Assembly: GCA_023129805.1 (NCBI GenBank)
Contig: JAGMBK010000002.1
Span: 1-31,964, forward strand
Source of the DNA: Candidatus Zixiibacteriota bacterium
GTDB taxonomy: Bacteria > Zixibacteria > MSB-5A5 > SM1-73
Length of the DNA: 31,964 nt
Reading direction: 5' to 3'
Below, piece after piece: positions 1-7,100 of the stretch. The translations under genes and the position numbers were made by a program. The notes beneath the pieces were generated by a model, which saw only the letters and a list, made by a program, of their open reading frames with translations, searched no databases and was not told where the DNA came from. Position 1 is the stretch's first letter. Each line of letters starts with the position of its first letter.

Positions 1-368
1 GTGAATTTTGCAGTTTTATAATCAATTATGAAATAGGAACCATCCTCTTTTTGAAGTATTTCATCCGGCATTCCCCGTAACAAAATATCTGTCCCCTCAT
101 CAACTACCCCGAACTTGGAGTAATGTGGAACTTTCACCGGTTTGCCCAGCTTTCCCAATTCGCCCAGCCATGTGGGCAATTGATTATGTCGGGCATAATG
201 AATATTGGTCACCTTCTTAGTATAAGAGTCGATGGAGGAAAATATTCCGGGAAAAATCTGGAAGGGAAGTTTATTTGCACAATGCATCTTGATCCAAAAA
301 CAGCGGGGACAGAAATTGGGCAGAGCTAAAACCCCCAGCTCCTTGGCTGAGATTCTTATTTGTGTCAT
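1..368 (-). CDS. PD-(D/E)XK nuclease-family protein (partial, C-terminus off window)
   Basis: The minus strand is open from an ATG at 366-368 to the window edge, giving the first 122 residues. AGGAGA lies 7 bases before the ATG. The piece holds a CPRC pair (C20, C23) with C30 nearby, a stretch LPFQIFPGIFSSIDSYTK, then GMPDEI near residue 99 and IIDYKTAK near 114. The spacing PDE...DYK fits the metal-binding core of the PD-(D/E)XK superfamily (PDDEXK_1/Cas4-like fold). Cysteines near the N-terminus occur in Cas4- and AddB-type iron-sulfur nucleases, but the C-terminal cysteines that would complete a cluster are outside the window. No CRISPR or cas gene is visible here, so I make no Cas4 claim. 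It probably cuts or processes DNA in the cytoplasm; its substrate is unknown. Confidence 0.7.
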   Translation of the reverse strand, partial: MTQIRISAKELGVLALPNFCPRCFWIKMHCANKLPFQIFPGIFSSIDSYTKKVTNIHYARHNQLPTWLGELGKLGKPVKVPHYSKFGVVDEGTDILLRGMPDEILQKEDGSYFIIDYKTAKF

Positions 369-677
369 GTTATCTTTCTCCTATGTTTTCGCACATATTA
401 TACTTTTTATCTCATCATTTTGCATTCTTCGCTGATACAACTATAGACGATCTCTGAAAAACCCAAACTGAGTGCCTATCTTGTTGGTACGTTTTCTTCC
501 TTTTCAGCAGTTCCTTTAGTTTGACCAAAAGTCTGCCTAAAGGCAGACACTCCATATAAGCAGAAGAATTAAGTAGTTCGTAGGGACAGCCCTTCCTTCG
601 ACTTTGCTCAGGACGGTGAGCTTGTCGAACCGTGTGGCTGTCCGCATTAGCTTAGATAAAATGGGGTGGACTGACGG
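369..677. other. Intergenic region with two hairpin repeats
   Basis: I see no gene in this 309-base gap. It contains a perfect 8-bp hairpin GTCTGCCTAAAGGCAGAC at 531-548 followed by ACTCC, matching in layout the hairpins at 2832-2849 and 27329-27346. It also contains a compound repeat at 580-650 related to 2899-2930. The second lies just downstream of the aminotransferase stop on the minus strand, so it could also act in transcript termination, though no T-tract follows. Confidence 0.6.
580..650. repeat. GTAGGG(A/G)CAGCCC...GTGGCTGTCCGCATTAG repeat with nested insert
   Basis: The outer halves, GTAGGGACAGCCC at 580-592 and GTGGCTGTCCGCATTAG ending at 650, match the compact copy at 2899-2930, where they are only a few bases apart and form a GGCAGCC/GGCTGTCC hairpin. 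Here about 38 bases of another repeat family (CCTTCGAC...GGACGGTGAG...GTCGAACCG) sit in the hairpin loop. That insert resembles the inverted repeats at 28567-28650. Confidence 0.6.
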
Positions 678-1868
678 TCAGGCTCGACCAAAGTATTTTT
701 CCATCCTATCAAAGGCTTTGTTGATAGCCTCTTCTGAGTCACAGAAGGTAATCCTGAGATGACCTTCTCCAGTGGGTCCAAAAGCCACGCCAGGTGTGGT
801 TGAAACTTTTCCCTCCAGCAAAAGCTTTTTGCAGAATGAAAGAGAGTCAGAACCTTCTTTGTGCAGAATCTTTGGGAACATGCAATAGGACCCTTTGGGC
901 TTTTGATACTCAAACACCGAGCTCAGCCTGTCCAGACGCTCACAGGTTAAGTCCCGCAGATCAAGGTATTTCTTTCTAAATTCCTCAACGCAATCCTGCG
1001 ATCCCTTCAGGGCAGCCAGTGCGGCATATTGTGAAACCACCGGCGCACAGATAGTAAAGGGAATGTGCGCTTTAAGCATCTGGGTTACCAACTCCGCTTT
1101 AGCCAGCACGTATCCAACTCTCCATCCAGTCATGGCATAGGTCTTGGTGAAGGTGAAACAGCTAACCGTTTTTTCCTTCAGCTCACGAATGGTGGCTAAA
1201 CTGAAGTGCTTTGCTCCATCGAAGGTAAAATACTCATAGCTCTCATCCACAATTATGGCCAAATCATTTTCTAAGGCGATCTTTCCCAGTGCCCGAAGTT
1301 CTTCTTCTTCAAATACCGCCCCGGTAGGATTGCCGGGTGTGCAGAACATGATGGCTTTTGTCCTTTTGGTCACTGCTTTCCTGAAAGCATCGATGTCTAA
1401 GCGAAAGCATTCCTCTTCGATAGTCGGAACATAAACTGGAACTGCGGAGGCCAGCATCACCTGCTGTGCATGAGTAGAATAATTGGGCGACGGTATAAGC
1501 ACCTCATCTCCCGGATCAAGCAAAGCCATAACTGCCGCACTCAAGCCCTCAATAGCTCCCACCGTGACCAGCACCTCAGAAGGGTCAGCCTTGATGTTGT
1601 TGTCCCTTTCCAGCTTCTTAACGATAGCTTCCCTCAATTCCGGCAGCCCGATGCTTGCAGAATAACCACTCACTAGACCCTTGTTTATTGCCTCGCACGC
1701 TGCTTGATTAATATGTTCCGGCGATCCTGCAGCCGGTCTTGCCCAAGATAAGGAAACCGGATCTTTTACCTGCATGGACAGGCGCGTCATCTCATGAATA
1801 GCAGAGGGCGGTATCTTGCTTACCCTACCAGACACCAAACTTCTTTTGATTTTGTCTTTATCCGCCAT
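678..1868 (-). CDS. Pyridoxal-phosphate aminotransferase, class I/II
   Basis: This cytoplasmic enzyme transfers an amino group between an amino acid and a 2-oxo acid. The 396-residue length is normal for AspC/subgroup I-beta type aminotransferases. Visible motifs are a substrate loop YSASIGLPELREAI, the cofactor-contacting CTPGNPTGAVF (Asn-Pro-Thr-Gly), IIVDESYEYFTF (Asp and Tyr that hold the pyridine ring), and the PLP Schiff-base lysine in FTKTYAMTGWRVGY. A conserved C-terminal arginine is likely in HLRITFC. The ATG at 1866-1868 has AAGGAGA 6 bases upstream, which fixes the start. Neighbours do not form an obvious pathway, so the substrate (aspartate, aromatic or another amino acid) cannot be assigned. 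The family is certain, the substrate is not. Confidence 0.93.
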   Translation of the reverse strand: MADKDKIKRSLVSGRVSKIPPSAIHEMTRLSMQVKDPVSLSWARPAAGSPEHINQAACEAINKGLVSGYSASIGLPELREAIVKKLERDNNIKADPSEVLVTVGAIEGLSAAVMALLDPGDEVLIPSPNYSTHAQQVMLASAVPVYVPTIEEECFRLDIDAFRKAVTKRTKAIMFCTPGNPTGAVFEEEELRALGKIALENDLAIIVDESYEYFTFDGAKHFSLATIRELKEKTVSCFTFTKTYAMTGWRVGYVLAKAELVTQMLKAHIPFTICAPVVSQYAALAALKGSQDCVEEFRKKYLDLRDLTCERLDRLSSVFEYQKPKGSYCMFPKILHKEGSDSLSFCKKLLLEGKVSTTPGVAFGPTGEGHLRITFCDSEEAINKAFDRMEKYFGRA

Positions 1869-1950
1869 TTTTTCTCCTTGTTTTCATTAGTATCAGTCAA
1901 GAATTCGTCTTTACCTACAATTCTTTAGGCACCTCTCACAGTTTCTCTGG

Positions 1951-2787
1951 TTACAATTCAAAAATCGAATGGGTTTGAAATACCATAAGTCTTTCATAAT
2001 GCTCAGGATCATAAGGTGTGCTTTCTGGAATTATTGCTCTTTTCGTGCAGTAAATGAAGGTATTCAAATACGGTACCCAAGTTTGCATATTCGACTCTCC
2101 AATATCAATTATCTCTACGTGTCTTCTGTCATTCTTGTCTTCAGAAAAGTTATAGTATATTATTCCTATGGGAGAATCAAACGACTGTGAGTTCAAATTT
2201 TCATAAATTTTTATTTGGGACGTTTCGGGATTCAATACCCAATCAATATCCCTTGTGTCACCTTTGAGACCTACGTGAATACCGATTACCATGTGTTTCA
2301 AAAAGGGATAGCATAATCTCAAAAACATTTCAGTTATGTCAATAAATTCAACAACTTCATCAATATCGATTCTTCTGTAATCATGCTCTACAAAGTTTCT
2401 TTTCTTGTTCAGGTTATCAAGAATAAGCGTCGGAAAAGCTTCTAATTCTTGTATGACATTCAATTTTGTTGGAAAGTTTGATTTTCTGAAAGCCTCGGCC
2501 AAGCCCAGTATTTCAAGAAAACAGTCGATAGTCAAATGAATAGCCCGCTTTGCGTGCCCTAATGCATTTATTGCACCCCTGACATCACCGCCGGAGGTGT
2601 CCAATCTAGCAAAATCCAGATATTCAAATGGATCAATCCCTCCGGGGTTTAATTCCATTAAGCGCGCGTATATATATTCACAAGCATACCTTAGCCTTAC
2701 TCTTTTGCCCAAAGCGAAATTACGATCGTGATTGCATAAGATATATTGACCTTTAATTCTCTCAAGTTTATCCACAGGTTTTCTCAC
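1951..2787 (-). CDS. Hypothetical protein with HEPN-like helical core
   Basis: I do not recognise this 278-residue protein as a named family. Residues about 65-165 look like a four-helix bundle: DVRGAINALGHAKRAIHLTI, a second helix around EAFRKSNFPTKLNVIQELE, then LNKKRNFVEHDYRRID leading into DEVVEFIDITEMFLRLCYPFL. R130-NFVE-H135 matches the R-x4-6-H signature of HEPN domains, many of which are metal-independent RNases in toxin or defence systems, while others are inactive scaffolds. The C-terminal 110 residues (beta-rich, DWVLNPETSQIKIY) are unassigned. The first possible start is GTG at 2785-2787, with an in-frame TAA two codons upstream and no clear ribosome-binding site. No antitoxin or nucleotidyltransferase partner is adjacent. 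Real gene likely; HEPN assignment is an inference from one motif and helix pattern. Confidence 0.6.
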   Translation of the reverse strand: MRKPVDKLERIKGQYILCNHDRNFALGKRVRLRYACEYIYARLMELNPGGIDPFEYLDFARLDTSGGDVRGAINALGHAKRAIHLTIDCFLEILGLAEAFRKSNFPTKLNVIQELEAFPTLILDNLNKKRNFVEHDYRRIDIDEVVEFIDITEMFLRLCYPFLKHMVIGIHVGLKGDTRDIDWVLNPETSQIKIYENLNSQSFDSPIGIIYYNFSEDKNDRRHVEIIDIGESNMQTWVPYLNTFIYCTKRAIIPESTPYDPEHYERLMVFQTHSIFEL

Positions 2788-2814
2788 AGTTTAATCAGAT
2801 TCGATTCAAGAACT

Positions 2815-2879
2815 CCGGGTTTTAAGAAATCGCGAAAGCAAGCTTTCGCACTCCCAAAAACATTTTTTCAACACACCCT
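2815..2879 (-). repeat. Solo end of the GGAGTG-hairpin inverted-repeat family
   Basis: The segment carries the perfect hairpin GCGAAAGCAAGCTTTCGC at 2832-2849 and ends in CAACACAC at 2869-2876. It matches the right end of the 149-bp element at 27226-27374 nearly base for base from CCGGG through CTCCCAAAA. Only one end is visible here, between the HEPN-like gene and thioredoxin, so it is probably a remnant. Confidence 0.6.
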
Positions 2880-2898
2880 AAAGCTTTACTCTCTGGGC

Positions 2899-2930
2899 GT
2901 AGGGGCAGCCCTTGTGGCTGTCCGCATTAG
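2899..2930. repeat. Compact GGGGCAGCCC/GGCTGTCC hairpin repeat
   Basis: The core GGGCAGCCCTTGTGGCTGTCC forms a short hairpin and ends in GCATTAG. It is the uninterrupted version of the repeat at 580-650. It lies 26 bases downstream of the thioredoxin stop (minus strand). Confidence 0.55.
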
Positions 2931-2955
2931 CCTCCCGATGAAGGAACAAACATAA

Positions 2956-3330
2956 CTAAGGATTTGACCGGGCAAGTGCATCCAGTTTCGCTCGCAACGG
3001 ATTCAAAGGCAAAAGCCCCACGATCCGATCCACAGGCCTCCCCTTGCGGAAGAAGATAACCGTGGGTACGCCCTGCACCCGATACTGCATGGCAGTTTCG
3101 GGATTTTGCTCTACGTTCAACTTGAGGATCTTCACCCGTCCAGCATAATCCGGACCAATCTCATCTAAAAGCCCTCCCATAACCTGACAGGGCGGACATC
3201 GGGGCGACCAGAAATCCACCACCACCGGAACCTCAGATTCAAGCACTTCCTTTTGAAAGGATTCGTTGGTTATCGGAAGCGGCTTACCCGGTTTTGGCGG
3301 CTTGAAGAATAAGTTCTTTAAAAATCCCAT
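2956..3330 (-). CDS. Thioredoxin-like protein
   Basis: A thiol-disulfide oxidoreductase of 124 residues. The sequence shows VVVDFWSPRCPPC (active-site CPPC in place of the common CGPC), the following PVMGG-like helix, LKLNVEQNPETAMQYRVQGVPTVIFF with the cis-proline of GVPT, and a C-terminal helix, so the fold is complete. A CPPC centre changes redox potential relative to CGPC and is found in several thioredoxin subgroups. No signal peptide is seen, which suggests a cytoplasmic protein; a basic, proline-containing N-terminal extension precedes the domain. I chose the ATG at 3328-3330 because AGGAG lies 10 bases upstream; a TTG at 3361-3363 is in frame but has no ribosome-binding site. No thioredoxin reductase is adjacent. 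Confidence 0.88.
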   Translation of the reverse strand: MGFLKNLFFKPPKPGKPLPITNESFQKEVLESEVPVVVDFWSPRCPPCQVMGGLLDEIGPDYAGRVKILKLNVEQNPETAMQYRVQGVPTVIFFRKGRPVDRIVGLLPLNPLRAKLDALARSNP

Positions 3331-3415
3331 ATCTTTTAAACTCCTGCTTTCATAGTGCAACAATTATAACTGAAAAGAAAAAAAGGTCACCTCTGGCGCT
3401 GGGAGCGACAAACAA

Positions 3416-3946
3416 TTACAACCTTTTGGGGTTTTGGGAAACAAAAAATTTGAGATACCTTTCTCCTTTGAGAGTGATTTGATAATAGGTATGATTGCGA
3501 TGTTTGATCCATTTGGTGTCAACTATGTTTTTTCGATACTGAATCATCACCTTTTCAACTCTTTTCAAAAGTCTCAAATCTTTGAGTTTTTTATGGCGAT
3601 CAAACATCTGTTCAGGTTCGATTTTCAAAATCTTTGCAACCATTAAGGAATAATCCACTCCCATCTCTTGATGGTGCTGCAGGATGTGAAAGTCAAGTTC
3701 ATCTAACTGGTGATAATCCTTTTCTGGTTTATCCTCCGCCCTATCCAATATCTCCCCCCATGATAAAGAAAACAGTCGTTTGGTTTCGGTCTTCTGAAGA
3801 TTGTTGCAGGAGGCTTTATGTACGGCGATTATATTGTTATAGCTGAAGTATCCAATGATGGAGTCATTTGGCTGGGGCGAGCAGCATCCCGCGACCTTAT
3901 AACCTTCCTTCAATTTTAGTCCTTGGTCTAACATCCGATTATTCAC
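3416..3946 (-). CDS. Rel/SpoT zinc-binding (CC/RIS) domain fused to winged-helix-like domain
   Basis: Residues 16-65 carry VAGCCSPQPNDSIIGYF followed by VHKASCNNL and FSLSW. This is the pattern CC-x-P-x-P-x-D-x-I-x-G...H-x3-C-x-N of the conserved-cysteine zinc domain of long RelA/SpoT (p)ppGpp enzymes (C21, C22, H43, C47). Hydrolase, synthetase, TGS and ACT domains are all absent. Residues 80-170 look like a winged helix: LDELDFHILQHHQEMGVDYS, MFDRHKKLKDLRLLKRVEK as recognition helix, and HRNHTYYQITLKGERYLKFF as the wing. This part recalls DUF2250-like archaeal/bacterial proteins, from memory only. The start is GTG at 3944-3946 with AGAAGG very close upstream; ATG four codons later is an alternative. 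It diverges from the histidine kinase gene across 162 bases, so it may regulate that region. Function is unknown; a zinc- or nucleotide-responsive regulator is a hypothesis. Confidence 0.65.
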   Translation of the reverse strand: MNNRMLDQGLKLKEGYKVAGCCSPQPNDSIIGYFSYNNIIAVHKASCNNLQKTETKRLFSLSWGEILDRAEDKPEKDYHQLDELDFHILQHHQEMGVDYSLMVAKILKIEPEQMFDRHKKLKDLRLLKRVEKVMIQYRKNIVDTKWIKHRNHTYYQITLKGERYLKFFVSQNPKRL

Positions 3947-4108
3947 TATCCTTCTTACAGTAAAATAACCAAAAATCCTCCTATGTCAAGTTCATCTTAC
4001 GCTATAATGTATGCGTGAATAATGCCGATTACATTTTTTTGTCAACAAATTAAGTAACATGACGTATACATAAGTAAATCTTAGCTTATATATGCGGATT
4101 TTTACCAT
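3947..4108. promoter_or_regulatory. Divergent promoter region with 10-bp inverted repeat
   Basis: The A+T-rich gap lies between divergent genes. ATGTATGCGT at 4007-4016 and ACGTATACAT at 4062-4071 are inverted copies with one mismatch, 45 bases apart, a layout suited to a dimeric regulator. TTGTCA at 4039-4044 and TATACA at 4065-4070 could be plus-strand promoter boxes but are 20 bases apart. TTGACA on the minus strand at 3984-3989 is a possible -35 box toward the Rel-domain gene with a poor -10. These are weak calls. Confidence 0.35.
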
Positions 4109-7100
4109 ATGCAGATAAGGGATCAAAAAAAATCTTACCAAGAGAACAGGAAAGACCTTAACCTTTGCTCTGCTCTGGTTCGACTCTCTTCTTTAGCCCT
4201 CTCACAAGCTGATCCGGATCGGATCGTCTCTCAGGCTTTAAAAGATATCAGAAAAATCCTGGATGCAAAGCTATGCTGGCTATTTTTAGTTGAAGATAAT
4301 AAGATCAAATTCAAGAGTCTGGGTGAGACCAGAAGCACGCAAAACCTGATCAAATCTCAACTGCTTCCTAAACTTTCCCCTGAGATTTTGAAGCGCACCT
4401 ATCCTATAATATGCAACCGTATTGGTGAACTTTATAAAAATAACAGAGCCTTGTATAAATTCCTTAACGGGAAAAGGATTCATAAATTCATGGGGGTTCC
4501 ACTCAAGAAGGATGGCAAGTTAATCGGGGCATTAAACCTGGCCAGGGATGCAGCTTCTCCAGACTTCACTCCGGAAGATTTGAAATCGTTGACTTTTTTG
4601 GGCAACATGATAGTTATGACCAAGCTTAGGCGAACTGAAGAGGACTCAAAAAAGTCTCAAGATTTTCTCGAGGCGATCATCGATAATATTCCCAATCCGA
4701 TATTCATTAAAGATAGAAAACATCGCTATATGGTTTTAAATAAAGTCGTCACTGATCTGACGGGATATTCTCGAGAGAAAATGCTGGGCAAGTCCGATTA
4801 CGACTTTTTCCCCAAAGAGCAGGCGGGTTTCTTCTGGAAAAAGGACGAGCAGATGTTCCGCACCGGAAAAGTCATCGATATTCCAGAAGAACCCATCACC
4901 GATAAAGAGGGCAAGATCCATTACATTCATACCAAGAAAGCTCCCTTAAAAGATTCATCCGGGAGGACAACCCATCTGGTGGGAATAATTGAGGACATTA
5001 CCGAACGCAAGCGGGCAGAGAGTGCATTACGAGAATCAAAAGAAAAATATCGTCTTTTGGTAGAAAATATCAAAGAAGGAATATATTCAACTCACAAGGG
5101 AGTGTTTACAAGTGTAAATGAGTCTATGTCCAGGATGTTTGGTTACAGCAGAAAAGAGCTCATAGGGATGCCATCTTGGAATCTTGCTGTGCCTGAAATG
5201 AGAAACAGTGTAAAGGATATGTTCTTTGAGAGATTTGCTAAAAAAGATTATTCCCCGATAGAAGTTAAATGTATGCGGAAGGATGGCTCTGTCTTTATTG
5301 CAGAAATAAGAGTAAGTGGCATATCTGAAAAACAGCAGTTTTTGGGCATTGTTAGCGACATCACCGACCGTAAGCAAGCGGAGGAGGCGTTGCAAATCAG
5401 TCAAGAACGATACGAATTGTCCACTAAGGCCGCGAATGTTGGTGTTTGGGATTGGGACATAAAGACCAACAAATTTTACATTGATCCGACTGTTAAGGAG
5501 ATTTTGGGATACAAAGATGAAGAAATCCCCAACGACATAGAAGTTTGGATGACTTACGTGCATCCGGACGACCGAGAGCCCGTGATGGCGGCAGCTCAGA
5601 CGTGTCTTGACGGAAAGACACCTGAGTACGTATTTGAGCACCGCATGGTGCATAGGGATGGCTCCGTCCGTTGGATCCTCTCGCGTGGAAATGTGATGCG
5701 GGATGCAAAAGGGAATGCGGTCCGAATGGTTGGCACCGATACCGACATCACTGAGCGCAAGCGTGCGGAGGAGGCACTGCAAGCAAGTGAGAATAAGTAT
5801 AGAACGCTTCTTGAGAATCTTCCTCAAAAGATATTTCTTAAAGAGAGGAACTCAGTTTATGTGTCCTGCAATGAGAGTTACGCTAGGGATTTAAAGATTA
5901 AATCCGACGAAATTGCTGGAAAAACAGATTATGATTTCTTCCCTAAGGAATTGGCTGAGAAATACAGAGCAGACGATAAAAGAATTATGGAATTGGGGAA
6001 AACAGAAGATGTTGAAGAGAGATATATCCAGGAACGACAGGAAGTATTTGTCCATACAGTCAAAACGCCTGTCAAGGATGAACAAGGTAATCTCATTGGA
6101 TTATTAGGCATTTTCTGGGACATCACCGAGCGCAAGCGGGCCGAGGAGGCTCTCCAAAGATCAGAAAGAAAATACCGCACTCTGGTGGAGACAGCTCAGG
6201 AGGGGATCGGCATAGCGGACCCCAAGGAAAATCTTATCTTTATTAACCAGGCTTTCGCCGATCTTCTGGGATACAAAAAAGAGGAGCTTTTTGGTAAAAA
6301 CCTAAAAGAGATCTGCGATGAAACACAATATGTTATGCTCAAAAAGGAAACACAGAAAAGAAAGAAAGGAGAGTCTTCAAAATATGAAGCTAAGCTTTTG
6401 ACCAAGAGAGGAAAGCCAAAATACTTCTATGTCTCCGCCGCCCCATTGTGGAACGAAGATGGAAGCTTTATGGGCACACTGGCTGTCTTGTCCGACTTAA
6501 CTGAGATTAAGAAAGCTCGAGAATACAATGTTTTACTCGATACAAGCAGGGAACTTTCCCGAACTTTAAGGTTGGATCAGTTGCTTAAGATAGGTGCGGA
6601 GAAGATGATTCAGGTTTTAAACGCAGATCGCTGTGCAGTGCTGTTGATCGAAGACGACACTGTAGGCTCTATGATAGCGGTGCAGGTATACGCTCAAAAG
6701 ACAAAAGTCTTAGCGCCCCCTTTAAAGCTAAAGATCACAGAAGAGCTCTTTTCCTCGTATAAACAATCTCTCTTAACGCAAGGATACATTCAGATCTCTG
6801 ATCCTCGTACCGACCGTTTGCCGGAGTTGGGAAGAAAGATTCTCCGCAAGACCGGAATGATTTCTTCTTTGATCATTCCCATGTTTTTGGGAAAGAAGAT
6901 GCTGGGTGCCTTTCATGTGGGGATGACGAAAAAAAGCAAAATCTTCAGTGAGGAAGAAGTTCGATTGATCCGGACTATGGCAAACCAGGTAGCAGTAGCT
7001 TTGCAGAATTGCAGGTTGATGGAGAACCTAAAAAAAGAACATTCCCGAATAACTGAACAGGCTGAGGTGCTAAAAAGACAAACCCGGGAGAAGGATATTC

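Noticed and set aside
1..368. Calling the edge gene cas4
   Set aside because: Only the fold and an N-terminal CxxC are visible; there is no CRISPR context, and many unrelated PD-(D/E)XK proteins share these features.
5087..5827. 246-residue reading frame on the minus strand inside the kinase gene
   Set aside because: It is antisense to three PAS domains with intact motifs, has no ribosome-binding site or family pattern, and is explained as a shadow of the real gene.
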